A DNA stretch of 64,000 nucleotides from contig JAZKBR010000004.1 in the NCBI GenBank assembly GCA_040388535.1, positions 124,001-188,000 of the forward strand. Reading direction: 5' to 3'. The notes beneath the pieces were generated by a model. It was not told where the DNA came from and ran no database searches. It worked only from the letters and a program-made list of their open reading frames with translations. Numbering within the stretch: the first letter of the stretch is position 1; every line of letters starts with the position of its first letter. The stretch comes from Gemmatimonadota bacterium. GTDB taxonomy: Bacteria; Gemmatimonadota; Gemmatimonadetes; Gemmatimonadales; GWC2-71-9. Of the stretch, positions 8,619-16,636 are shown piece after piece. The position numbers and the translations under genes are program-made.

Positions 8619-10392
8619 TCGGTGTCCCCACGGTGGTATGCAGATGCAGCGCGGCGAGATCCTTTGCTGCGACAGTCACCGGTGCGCCTTCGAAGAGTGC
8701 GCGCGCCGCCGCGGTCTTGGGAAACGCAATCACGTCACGAAGCGATGGCGCCCCGGCGAGCAGCATCGCGATCCGATCGAAGCCCAGCGCAAACCCGCCG
8801 TGCGGCGGTGCCCCTGACGCCAGCGCGTTAAGCAGGAACCCGAAACGGCGCTGTTGCTCCTCGGCCGGGATGCCGAGGAAGCGGAACACCGTCCCCTGCA
8901 GGACGGGATCGGTGATCCGGATCGAGCCGCTGCCGAGTTCCGTGCCGTTGTAGACCGCATCGTAGTGCAGCGCCCGGCATCGCTGTGGTTCCGATTCGAG
9001 ATACTGCAGGTCTTCTGGATGCGGAGACGTAAACGGGTGGTGGGTAAACACCCAGCTGTCGGTGGCTGGGTCATGCTCGAAGAGCGGGAAATCGACGACC
9101 CAGGCGAACGCGTGCTTCAGCGACGGCATGACGCCGGGTTGGCGAGCCAGCGCGGTGCGCACTCCGTGAAGGGCCGGGTTGGTCACAACATCCTTCCCCA
9201 CGACAGCAACGAGCAGATCGCCAGCATTCGCATCGATCGCAGCGAGCGCCGCGGCGCCGAGTGCCTTCACCCCCTGCCCTTCCCAGCCACCCTCGGCACG
9301 TTTGGCCCAGATCAATCCGCCAGCCCCGGCGCCTTTGGCCACCTCTCCCAGCTGATCAAGCTCCTTGCGACTGAGGCTCCCGAGTCCGGGAGCGACAATG
9401 CCGCGGAGGCGACCGCCAGCAGCAATTCCGTCGCGAACAAACGGGGCCGCATCGTCGCCAGCGGCTGCGCTGAGGTCGCGAATCTCGAAGCCGAATCGCA
9501 GATCGGGCTTGTCAATGCCGAAACGCTCCATCGCGTCACGGTGCGTCAGGCGCTGGAATGGAATTGAGACTTGCTCGCCGGCTTCAGCCCAGAGCTCGAG
9601 CAGCACGCGTTCGATGACCGGGAGGATGTCCTCCTGTCCAACGAAGGAGGCTTCGAGGTCGATCTGCGTGAACTCGGGCTGCCGATCGGCACGGAGGTCT
9701 TCGTCACGGAAACAACGGGCGATCTGGAAGTAGCGATCGAAGCCCGCCACCATCAGCAACTGCTTGTAGATCTGGGGCGACTGGGGCAGCGCGTAGAACT
9801 CGCCCGGATGTACCCGTGATGGTACCAGGTAGTCGCGGGCGCCTTCGGGAGTGGGCTTGGTGAGAATCGGCGTTTCGATCTCGAGGAAGCCGAGGTCGCT
9901 CAGGGTGCGCCGCGCACGCTGGAGCAGGCGGTGCCGCATGATGATGTTGGCCTGCAGTTCGGGGCGTCGGAGATCAAGGACGCGATGCTCGAGCCGCAGC
10001 TCTTCGGAGGCGAGCTCCTCGCCCTCGCGTCGCGCAACTTGAATCGCCGGAGTCACGGCGGGCCCGACCACACGGATATCGCGAACCTGCACTTCGATTT
10101 CCCGCGACGTCATGCCGGCATCGCGCGCCGACTCGTGACGCAGCGCCACCACGCCATCCACAAGCACCACGGTCTCGGCACCGAGGGTCGCCGCACGGGC
10201 GAGCACCTCGGGCGACGTCCACGAGGGGTCGCAGGAGAGCTGCACCAGCCCGTCCCGGTCTCGCAGGTCGAGGAAGACGATCCCGCCGAGGTCCCTGCGG
10301 CGGTGGATCCAGCCACCCAGACGGACGGTAGCGCCAAGCTCGGCGCGGGTGAGGGAACCAGCGCGATGGCTACGGAGTGATGTGCTGTGCAT
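8611..10392 (-). CDS. aspS: aspartyl-tRNA synthetase
   Basis: 593 residues, the bacterial-type class IIb enzyme with anticodon-binding OB fold (about 20-115; GWIHRRRDLGGIVFLDLRDR), class II catalytic core and inserted GAD domain (about 290-410). Motif 2-like FRDEDLRADRQPEFTQID and motif 3 GFALGFDRIAMLLAG are visible. It charges tRNA-Asp. No GatCAB amidotransferase genes are in the window, so whether it also charges tRNA-Asn cannot be judged here. It heads the aspS-phoH-ybeY-CorC-CorC-mgtE run and is divergent from rlmN across a gap of about 90 bases. Confidence 0.98.
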   Translation of the reverse strand: MHSTSLRSHRAGSLTRAELGATVRLGGWIHRRRDLGGIVFLDLRDRDGLVQLSCDPSWTSPEVLARAATLGAETVVLVDGVVALRHESARDAGMTSREIEVQVRDIRVVGPAVTPAIQVARREGEELASEELRLEHRVLDLRRPELQANIIMRHRLLQRARRTLSDLGFLEIETPILTKPTPEGARDYLVPSRVHPGEFYALPQSPQIYKQLLMVAGFDRYFQIARCFRDEDLRADRQPEFTQIDLEASFVGQEDILPVIERVLLELWAEAGEQVSIPFQRLTHRDAMERFGIDKPDLRFGFEIRDLSAAAGDDAAPFVRDGIAAGGRLRGIVAPGLGSLSRKELDQLGEVAKGAGAGGLIWAKRAEGGWEGQGVKALGAAALAAIDANAGDLLVAVVGKDVVTNPALHGVRTALARQPGVMPSLKHAFAWVVDFPLFEHDPATDSWVFTHHPFTSPHPEDLQYLESEPQRCRALHYDAVYNGTELGSGSIRITDPVLQGTVFRFLGIPAEEQQRRFGFLLNALASGAPPHGGFALGFDRIAMLLAGAPSLRDVIAFPKTAAARALFEGAPVTVAAKDLAALHLHTTVGTPNA

Positions 10393-10486
10393 GGTCCGAA
10401 ACTAACGCGCCCGGGAATGGGGCGAAAGGAAAGCTCCGACTCAGGTGACTCGCCGCAAGTGGGCCAACGACTTAGGTTTCCGCGAT

Positions 10487-11551
10487 ATGCCGACGCCGCT
10501 GACCCTGCTCGATCTCGCCCCCGCTGACGCTGCCGAACGGCTCCGCGCGTGGGTCGCCTCCGAAGGTCTCCCTGGCTACCGGGCGGGGCAGTTGCTGCGC
10601 CGACTCTGGGTCGCCCCGATCGGCAGCTGGGGGGAGGCCACGGAACTCCCCAAGGCGTTGCGGGACCGGCTCGATGAGGCCTTCCCGCTCCCGCGACTCA
10701 TTGCCGACGTCATCCAGCAGTCGCAAGATGGGACGCGGAAGTACCTCTGGACCCTCCAGGACGGCGAAAAGGTCGAGTCGGTGTTGATCCCCTCGGCGGG
10801 TCGCCGGACGCTCTGCATCTCGTCGCAGGCGGGGTGCGCGCTTGGGTGCGTCTTCTGCGCCACGGGGCTGATGGGATTTCGCCGCAACCTGACCGCCTGG
10901 GAGATCGCCTGCCAGGTTCGGGAAATCGTGCTGGCCACGCCCGATGACAAACCCACCAACGTCGTCTTCATGGGGATGGGCGAACCGCTACTCAACTGGC
11001 CCGCCGTCGATTCAACATTGTCGATTCTCAATCACCCCGATGGGTTCGGCATCGGCGCGCGTCACATCACCGTCTCCACCGTGGGAATCGTGCCGGGGAT
11101 GAAGGCGCTCGCAGCTCGGCCGGAACAGTTCCGGCTCGCGATCTCACTGCATTCGCCGAACCCGGCGGATCGTCAGGCGCTGATGCCGATCGAGAAGAAG
11201 TACCACCTGAAGGAAGTCCTTGACGTTGCGAAGACCTTCGCGAAGCGGATCACCTTCGAGTACGTGATGATCGCGGGACGCAATGATCGCGATGAAGATG
11301 CCGCGGTGCTCGCGTCACTCGCGCGGAAGCTCGGCGCGCACGTGAACCTGCTGCCGTTGCATCCGGGTGGTAATCCCGGCTTGGTGCCCACGGCGGTGCC
11401 CCGCATCAAAGAGTTCCGTGAATACCTCACCGACTGCGGTATCGAGGCCGTGGTTCGACGGTCACGCGGGCTCGACATCGACGCGGCGTGCGGGCAGCTG
11501 CGGGTGCAGATGGAGAAGCGGCGCCGGGCGGATGGGGTGGCTACCGGGTAA
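10487..11551 (+). CDS. rlmN: 23S rRNA (adenine-2503-C2)-methyltransferase RlmN
   Basis: 354 residues from ATG 10487, giving the usual family opening MPTPLTLLDLAP. A GTG at 10445 preceded by AAAGGAAAG would add 14 residues and cannot be excluded. It is a radical-SAM enzyme: the cluster motif CALGCVFCATG (CxxxCxxC), GMGEPLLNW and the C-terminal CGQLR region with the second catalytic cysteine are all present. RlmN methylates A2503 of 23S rRNA and A37 of some tRNAs. Transcribed alone, divergent from aspS. Confidence 0.97.
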   Translation: MPTPLTLLDLAPADAAERLRAWVASEGLPGYRAGQLLRRLWVAPIGSWGEATELPKALRDRLDEAFPLPRLIADVIQQSQDGTRKYLWTLQDGEKVESVLIPSAGRRTLCISSQAGCALGCVFCATGLMGFRRNLTAWEIACQVREIVLATPDDKPTNVVFMGMGEPLLNWPAVDSTLSILNHPDGFGIGARHITVSTVGIVPGMKALAARPEQFRLAISLHSPNPADRQALMPIEKKYHLKEVLDVAKTFAKRITFEYVMIAGRNDRDEDAAVLASLARKLGAHVNLLPLHPGGNPGLVPTAVPRIKEFREYLTDCGIEAVVRRSRGLDIDAACGQLRVQMEKRRRADGVATG

Positions 11552-11563
11552 GGCCTGTTCTGG

Positions 11564-11603
11564 GACAAGCTCACTTGTCCTTACGACAAGTACGCTTTAC
11601 ATT
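11564..11603 (+). promoter_or_regulatory. promoter with three alternating GACAAG/CTTGTC half-sites
   Basis: GACAAG (11564-11569), CTTGTC (11574-11579) and GACAAG (11585-11590) form two overlapping inverted repeats with 4- and 5-base centres. The middle half-site overlaps a -35-like TTGTCC (11575-11580). A 17-base spacer leads to TACATT (11598-11603), 25 bases before the ATG of the membrane-protein gene. The layout suggests autorepression by the XRE protein encoded two genes down. Confidence 0.55.
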
Positions 11604-11628
11604 GCCTCATCCCCTTTGCGGAGCGGCA

Positions 11629-12090
11629 ATGGAAGTCCCGACAACGGAAGACATCAAGGCAGATGCGAAACGGGCATTCCGGTGGAGCACCCTGCTTCCG
11701 TCAACTCTGTGGGTCCTTGCCACCTTTCAGGCCATTGCGAGGCTGAAACACCCTGAGCTGGTGGGCACGGGCCGACTCTTCTGGGCGCTCCTCCCGCTCC
11801 CGTTGATGGTCTGGGCGTTCTGGGCCTGGGAGAAGGCGGAGAAACGAAACAGCGAATTCGAGCGGGTCGTCAATCTCCAAGCTACCACGTACGCCTACCG
11901 TCTCACCGTTTTCTGGTTGTTCGGTGTGGTGCTCCTCAACGCCGCCGTCGGGTTTCCGATCGAGGTGTGGACACCGATTCCCGGCCTGCGAGACACGATT
12001 GGATGGACGGAGCTCATTATGCTCCCACCCCTCTTTTTCTCGTTTATCGGCTACATGGTGGTACATCGCAGGGTCTTTCCGAAGAAATGA
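11629..12090 (+). CDS. small four-helix membrane protein, function unknown
   Basis: 153 residues from ATG 11629; the open frame extends upstream into rlmN, but the promoter lies between. I do not recognise a named family. Four hydrophobic segments are visible at about residues 20-38, 49-67, 90-108 and 127-145, with a charged loop EKAEKRNSEFERV between the second and third and a basic C-terminus (HRRVFPKK). The next gene, an XRE regulator, starts within its stop codon (ATGA). Pairs of a small membrane protein and a 60-70 residue XRE regulator are common in bacteria and usually form autoregulated two-gene units; the physiological role is unknown. Confidence 0.8.
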   Translation: MEVPTTEDIKADAKRAFRWSTLLPSTLWVLATFQAIARLKHPELVGTGRLFWALLPLPLMVWAFWAWEKAEKRNSEFERVVNLQATTYAYRLTVFWLFGVVLLNAAVGFPIEVWTPIPGLRDTIGWTELIMLPPLFFSFIGYMVVHRRVFPKK

Positions 12091-12281
12091 ACAACCACGT
12101 CAAGGCGTTGCGCACCGCGCACGGCTGGACCCAGGCCGACCTCGCCGAGCGGCTCGACGTCTCCCGGCAGACGATCTATGCCATCGAGACTGAACGCTTC
12201 GACCCGTCGCTGCCGTTGGCCTTCGCCATAGCGCGGCTCTTCGCGAAGCCGATCGAGGAGATATTCTTCCCGGCGAAGTAA
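12087..12281 (+). CDS. small XRE-family HTH regulator
   Basis: 64 residues, essentially one helix-turn-helix domain: LRTAHGWTQADLAERLDVSR at about 8-27 holds the HTH, then QTIYAIETERFDPSLPLAF and the tail FAKPIEEIFF. This is the compact YgzD-like type in which the second half forms the dimer core. It is translationally coupled to the upstream membrane-protein gene. The likely target is the repeated GACAAG/CTTGTC operator at 11564-11590. Whether the membrane protein controls the regulator is not known. Confidence 0.92.
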   Translation: MNNHVKALRTAHGWTQADLAERLDVSRQTIYAIETERFDPSLPLAFAIARLFAKPIEEIFFPAK

Positions 12282-12296
12282 CCGGCTTCTGCCTAC

Positions 12297-12716
12297 GTGA
12301 GGACGCCTGTGGGACCTTCCGCATTCAGCCCTGCCCTGCTCGCCGCCGTCGCTCTCGGAAGCGCCATCGGTGGCGTCGCCCGGTACGTGATGACCTTCCT
12401 GGTCCAGCCGCGAGACGTGGCCTTTCCGTTGGGCACTCTCGCCGTGAATATCCTCGGGTGCTTCCTCATCGGCGCCATTGCGCAGTACTCCCTCGCACCT
12501 GGCCGCCTCTCTCCCGAACTGCGCGTGTTACTGATGTCAGGCTTCTGCGGCGGCTTCACCACCTTCTCGACTTTTTCGTTCGAGAGCGTGGAATTGATCC
12601 AGGCCGGTGCGTGGTCACGGGCGCTTCTCTACACGTTCATCTCCGTCACCGTCGGCCTCGCCGCCGTCTCTGCCGGCGCGCTCACGGTGCGTGCCGCGAC
12701 CGGCGCGGCCGCCTGA
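12297..12716 (+). CDS. crcB: fluoride exporter CrcB/Fluc
   Basis: 139 residues with four hydrophobic segments and the Fluc signatures GGVARY near residue 25, GTLAVNILGCFLIG near 46-59 and SGFCGGFTTFSTFSFE near 80-95. This protein forms dual-topology dimeric F- channels that lower cytoplasmic fluoride. A single gene, so it probably acts as a homodimer. GTG 12297 is used; GTG 12309 is also possible. It lies 15 bases after the XRE gene. I looked for a fluoride riboswitch upstream and saw none; the gap is too short. Confidence 0.95.
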   Translation: MRTPVGPSAFSPALLAAVALGSAIGGVARYVMTFLVQPRDVAFPLGTLAVNILGCFLIGAIAQYSLAPGRLSPELRVLLMSGFCGGFTTFSTFSFESVELIQAGAWSRALLYTFISVTVGLAAVSAGALTVRAATGAAA

Positions 12717-12736
12717 GCGCAGATGGCATTGCCCCA

Positions 12737-13720
12737 CTAGCGCAGCTTCACCCACGCAGCGATGTCGGTAATCACCGATGGATCAACATGCCCTGGTACG
12801 GCATAGTCGTTCGGTGACGGTGGCCCTTTTCCAGCGATGAAGAGGTGGCTCAGGGCCTCGTAACGTCCCACCGTCGTGTTATCACGCGGGCCGAGGATCC
12901 GGAGGTAGTCGGCGAGTTGGTCCGGCGTCACCTGATAATCACGCATCCCCTGCAGAATCAGGAGCGGCACCTTCACATCCCGCATCGCGACGGCCGGATC
13001 ATACCCGTTGAGATCGAGGAAATATTTCGCTGGCGCCCCGAGGATCATCTGCAGATTCGCCGAGTCTGCGGGCACCAGCGCGCGAATGCGCGCAATACGG
13101 GGCGCCAGCATCTGCTGCTGTGCCTTCACCGCCTTGAGGGTGACGGAATCTCCGGTCGAGATCGAGGCGATGTAAGCCAGCTGCCGCTCAACCTGATCAG
13201 CCAGTGTCGCACGAGTGGCCCCGGCGAGCAGGACGATCCCCGCCAGTTTGCCGTCTGCCTTCGCGACCCGCGGCGCAAGCATCCCGCCAAGCGAGTGGCC
13301 GATCATGACAGTGCGGCTCGGGTTCACTTCCGGCTGAGCACGGAGCACCGCCAGCGCGCTCACCGCATCCTCCACCGTCTCATCCCAGACTGTGAACGCC
13401 TTCCCGGCAAACCAGAAGGGCGAGACTTTCGATCGCTTGTCGTAGCGCAGCACGGCGACGCCCTGTTGCGCGAGCCCCCAGGCAATGTCCCGATACGGCT
13501 TGTCGGGTCCGATTGTCATGTCGCGATCTCCGGCGCCAGACCCGTGCACGATGATCACGGCCGGGAACGGGCCCTTTCCGGCCGGAATCGATAGCGTGCC
13601 GGGCAACGGTACTGGACCGGGAATCGTCACGGCGCGTTCGACCACACCGGTGGGCGGTTCCTGGGCTTCGATTCGTCCAGCGATCACCAGCACCAGCAGT
13701 GCTGGAAGTAAGCGACTCAT
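12737..13720 (-). CDS. exported alpha/beta hydrolase
   Basis: 327 residues from ATG 13720, preceded by GGAG at 6 bases spacing. Residues 1-20 (MSRLLPALLVLVIAGRIEAQ) look like a cleavable signal peptide. The fold is an alpha/beta hydrolase: oxyanion-region HGSGAGDRD at 59-67, nucleophile elbow GHSLGG at 141-146 (Ser143), a late Asp in LILQGMRDYQVTP, and His in EALSHLF. It resembles proteins annotated as dienelactone hydrolase or S9-like acyl hydrolase; the substrate is unknown. It lies 37 bases downstream of the dehydrogenase on the same strand and has its own good ribosome site. Confidence 0.85.
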   Translation of the reverse strand: MSRLLPALLVLVIAGRIEAQEPPTGVVERAVTIPGPVPLPGTLSIPAGKGPFPAVIIVHGSGAGDRDMTIGPDKPYRDIAWGLAQQGVAVLRYDKRSKVSPFWFAGKAFTVWDETVEDAVSALAVLRAQPEVNPSRTVMIGHSLGGMLAPRVAKADGKLAGIVLLAGATRATLADQVERQLAYIASISTGDSVTLKAVKAQQQMLAPRIARIRALVPADSANLQMILGAPAKYFLDLNGYDPAVAMRDVKVPLLILQGMRDYQVTPDQLADYLRILGPRDNTTVGRYEALSHLFIAGKGPPSPNDYAVPGHVDPSVITDIAAWVKLR

Positions 13721-13757
13721 ACTGCACTCCTTCAGAGAAGAAAGATCGGCGCAACCA

Positions 13758-14735
13758 TCAGGTGCCAACCCGATTCGGAATCGGACGACCGTCGAAACAG
13801 GCGGCGAGGTTTTCCAGAGCAAGGTACCCCATCGCTTCCCGAGTCTCGCGCGTGGCGGAACCGAGATGCGGCAGCAACACGACCTGCTCCATGCCCAGAT
13901 AGCGACGATCCACCTGTGGCTCGCCGCGGTAGACATCGAGTCCCGCACCGGCCAGATGCCCGGAGAGCAGCGACGCCACCAGCGCGTCGTCGTCGATGAT
14001 ATTCCCACGAGCAGTATTGATGAGGAAGGCGCCGGGTTGCATCAGCGCGAGGCGAGTGCTGTTCATCAAGCCACGCGTCTCCGGCGTGCTCGGGCAATGC
14101 AGCGACACGATGTCGCTACTGCCAAGAAGCGACTCCAGCGTGGCGCATTGTTCGGCGCCGACCGCCGCCAGCTGCCCGTCATCGAGTCGCGTGCGGTTGT
14201 AGCAGAGCACCCGCATCCCGAAACCGAAGTGTGCCCGGCGGGCGACGGCACTACCAATTCGCCCCATCCCGATCAACCCGAGCGTCTTCCCCGTCACCTG
14301 GCGCCCGAGCAAGTGAGTCGGTGCAAGACCGAGCCAGCGGCCGCCCCGGACCTCGCGCTCCCCTTCTCCAGCACGACGCAGTGTCATCAGGATCAGCGTC
14401 ATTGCGAGATCTGCAGTACAATCCGTGAGCACCCCTGGCGTGTTGGTCACGATCAGGTTGTGTGCATCTGCCGCTGCCAGGTCAATGTTGTCTACGCCGA
14501 CGCCGAAGTTTGCGATGATGCGAGCCCGCAAGGGATAGGCCGACAGCACTTCTGCGGTCATCCGATCGGTCACGGTGCAGAGCACCCCGTCGGCGCTGGC
14601 AAGGGCTCGCTGCAACGCCTCCGCCGACATTGGTCGATCGTCGCTCGAGAGCTCGGCGTCGAACCGCTCGCGCAGCGCCTGCTCCACCGCGACTGGCAAA
14701 CGCCTGGTGACCACGACACGCGGGCGCACACTCAT
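13758..14735 (-). CDS. D-2-hydroxyacid dehydrogenase (glycerate/glyoxylate reductase type)
   Basis: 325 residues from ATG 14735, with GGAG 6 bases upstream; an ATG at 14765 lacks such a site. The NAD(P)-binding motif GMGRIG is at 156-161, and the catalytic triad is Arg243 (NTARGN), Glu272 (GEPQ) and His290 (LPHLGSAT). NFGVGVDNID near 77-86 is the family substrate-side signature. The enzyme interconverts D-glycerate with hydroxypyruvate, or glycolate with glyoxylate. The divergent neighbour encodes glycerate 2-kinase, which supports the glycerate assignment by context. Confidence 0.9.
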   Translation of the reverse strand: MSVRPRVVVTRRLPVAVEQALRERFDAELSSDDRPMSAEALQRALASADGVLCTVTDRMTAEVLSAYPLRARIIANFGVGVDNIDLAAADAHNLIVTNTPGVLTDCTADLAMTLILMTLRRAGEGEREVRGGRWLGLAPTHLLGRQVTGKTLGLIGMGRIGSAVARRAHFGFGMRVLCYNRTRLDDGQLAAVGAEQCATLESLLGSSDIVSLHCPSTPETRGLMNSTRLALMQPGAFLINTARGNIIDDDALVASLLSGHLAGAGLDVYRGEPQVDRRYLGMEQVVLLPHLGSATRETREAMGYLALENLAACFDGRPIPNRVGT

Positions 14736-14808
14736 CCACAACTCCGGGCGGGAATGTTCCGGCATAGAATCAGGGGGTAATATTGGCGGTTCCGTCTCCG
14801 GAGTCACT

Positions 14809-16098
14809 CTGAGCGTACTCCAGCCGCATGCCAAGTTGCTGCACGACTGCTTTCTGGCAGGGGTCGCGGCGGTCCTTCCGGAACGCTGCCTGCCGCCGGC
14901 GCTGGCAGCAATCCCGGATGCCACCGGCCCCACCGTGCTCCTGGCGGTCGGGAAGGCAGCCCCAGGAATGGCGCTGGCGATCGCCGCCGCGCTCACGGAC
15001 CGCGGGACGCCGCCAGCGAACACCCTCGTGATCGGTCTCCAGCCCGGCCCGGGGCTCCTCACAGGCGACCATCCGGTTCCCGGCGCGCGATCGTCACGCG
15101 CGGCGGTCGCGATCGCGGAATGGGTTGCCGCACTGCCACCCGACGCCGAAGTGCACATCGCCATCTCCGGGGGCGCCACCTCCTTGATCGCCGCACCACT
15201 GCCAGGTCTCGCGGGAACCGACCTTCAGGATGTATTTGCCTTCCTGCTTCGATCGGGACTCGACGTGGCCACGGTCAACGCGGTCCGCAAGCGACTTACC
15301 CGCTGGGGTGCAGGTCGTCTTGCCGCTGCCGTCGCGCCACGAAAGACCTTTGCGTGGGTCATTTCCGACGTGCCAGGAGACGACCCGGCGACGATCGGGT
15401 CGGGCCCCTGCACCGGCGATCCGTGGCAGTCCACCTCACTGCGAAGTGCGCTCGAATCGACAGCTGTCTGGCAACACCTCGCACCGGTGGTCCGCGCCGC
15501 AATCGAGGTCGAGACACTGAAGCCGGGAGCGCGCGAACTCGGCGATGTGCAATTGCAGATCGTCGCGCGGAACCATGATGCCATCAGCGCAGCGGCGACC
15601 TTTGCGGCGAACCATGGCTGCGCGGTGCGACAGTCGTCGAGGCGCATCACGGGCGAGGCGCGCACTGCCGGCGAAGCCATCGTGAGCGACTTGATCACCG
15701 CACGCAGTAAGATGCGCGCTCCGCTCGAGGTGATCGTCCACGGCGGCGAGTCGGTCGTGACGTTGAGTGAGGTCTTCGGGGTCGGTGGCCGGAATCAGGA
15801 GCTCGCACTCGCCGCCGCTCGCTCGCTGGCGCAAGCGGATGTGGGTGAAGGAACTCTGCTGCTCGCGGCGGGCACCGACGGCAAAGACGGTTCCTCCAGT
15901 GCGGCCGGAGCAATCGTCGATGGCCTGACCTGGCGTGCCATCGCGTCGCGTGGACACGACCCCGACGCCTTGCTCGAGCGCCACCAGTCTGATCGCGCGT
16001 TTGAAGCGGTCGGAGCCCAACTCATTACCGGCCCCACCGGGACCAACGTGATGGATCTCGCGATCGGGCTCAACGTGGAACGGGTGCGCCTCGACTGA
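14809..16098 (+). CDS. glycerate 2-kinase (MOFRL/GckA family)
   Basis: About 429 residues. It has the N-terminal glycerate-kinase domain (LLAVGKAAPGMALAIAAAL, GDHPVPGARS, ISGGATSL) and the C-terminal MOFRL domain (HGGESVVTL, GGRNQELALAAA, AGTDGKDGSSSAAGAIVDG, TGPTGTNVMDL). It phosphorylates glycerate to 2-phosphoglycerate with ATP. The start is uncertain: no ATG or GTG lies between the divergent dehydrogenase start and the conserved region. CTG 14809 has GGAG 5 bases upstream and gives the family's normal N-terminal length; TTG 14836 is the nearest conventional start. It pairs functionally with the divergent D-2-hydroxyacid dehydrogenase. Confidence 0.92.
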   Translation: MSVLQPHAKLLHDCFLAGVAAVLPERCLPPALAAIPDATGPTVLLAVGKAAPGMALAIAAALTDRGTPPANTLVIGLQPGPGLLTGDHPVPGARSSRAAVAIAEWVAALPPDAEVHIAISGGATSLIAAPLPGLAGTDLQDVFAFLLRSGLDVATVNAVRKRLTRWGAGRLAAAVAPRKTFAWVISDVPGDDPATIGSGPCTGDPWQSTSLRSALESTAVWQHLAPVVRAAIEVETLKPGARELGDVQLQIVARNHDAISAAATFAANHGCAVRQSSRRITGEARTAGEAIVSDLITARSKMRAPLEVIVHGGESVVTLSEVFGVGGRNQELALAAARSLAQADVGEGTLLLAAGTDGKDGSSSAAGAIVDGLTWRAIASRGHDPDALLERHQSDRAFEAVGAQLITGPTGTNVMDLAIGLNVERVRLD

Positions 16099-16112
16099 TC
16101 GAGGCGCACCCG
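16081..16112 (+). terminator. perfect 14-bp hairpin around the glycerate kinase stop codon
   Basis: CGGGTGCGCCTCGA (16081-16094), loop CTGA (16095-16098) and TCGAGGCGCACCCG (16099-16112) form an uninterrupted stem. The stop codon TGA is in the loop. There is no T tract after it, so it is not a classical intrinsic terminator. It sits between converging genes and may end or stabilise either transcript. Confidence 0.6.
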
Positions 16113-16168
16113 AGGGAGGACGCGTCGGGTGCCGGCCCACATGCGGGGCGCGGCACTCTGGCCTGTTG

Positions 16169-16558
16169 CTACCGCAACAGACGCGCGGCCGAGACTTCGG
16201 CAATCGCCACGTCGGGCGACCGCTGCACGAACTCGAAGAGGCGCTGCTGGAAGTCGCTGCCATCTTCATCGGCGTGCACCATCAGCCTGGCTTCATCGAG
16301 CAGACTGGGAACCCGGGCATCGGCGTCGGGGGAATCTTCCAGCATCGCCTCATCCATGGCCACGAGCAGCGCCGTCAACGGCCGCAGCCAGGCGAACCAG
16401 GGATCGTGAATGGCAAGCTGGAGCACGTCGGCAGAACCGGGGACCCTGCCGTGCATCCGCTCGTATGCCATCCGCTCCGCGTCGAGCAGGTTGCGGTGCA
16501 GGTTCAGCATCGCCTCACGCACGGGGCCAAGTCGCAGCTGCAGATCGGATGATGTCAT
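16169..16558 (-). CDS. conserved small protein of unknown function
   Basis: 129 residues from ATG 16558, preceded by GGAG with 7 bases spacing; the longer frame to 16618 is less likely. I recognise no named domain. It looks all-helical and soluble, with RLGPVREAMLNLHRNLLDAE and ERMAYERMHGRVP followed by DPWFAWLRPLTALLVAMDE, then an acidic C-terminal half. The Trp/Pro-rich segment recurs, as I recall, in uncharacterised proteins of other phyla. It follows the LytR_C gene after 78 bases on the same strand and converges with glycerate kinase. Confidence 0.75.
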   Translation of the reverse strand: MTSSDLQLRLGPVREAMLNLHRNLLDAERMAYERMHGRVPGSADVLQLAIHDPWFAWLRPLTALLVAMDEAMLEDSPDADARVPSLLDEARLMVHADEDGSDFQQRLFEFVQRSPDVAIAEVSAARLLR

Positions 16559-16636
16559 ACCGGAACTCCTTCTGGGTGACGTCATGTCACTCGCAGCGTA
16601 AAACGTGCCATGCGTCAAAAAGGTTCCTGTCGCGGA

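Noticed and set aside
11488-11628. Upstream extension of the small membrane protein into rlmN
   Set aside because: The extension overlaps rlmN coding sequence and the promoter/operator; the residues it adds are low-complexity and not membrane-like.
12282-12296. Fluoride riboswitch before crcB
   Set aside because: Only 15 bases separate the XRE stop from the crcB start, and no matching conserved sequence is visible there or in the preceding coding region.
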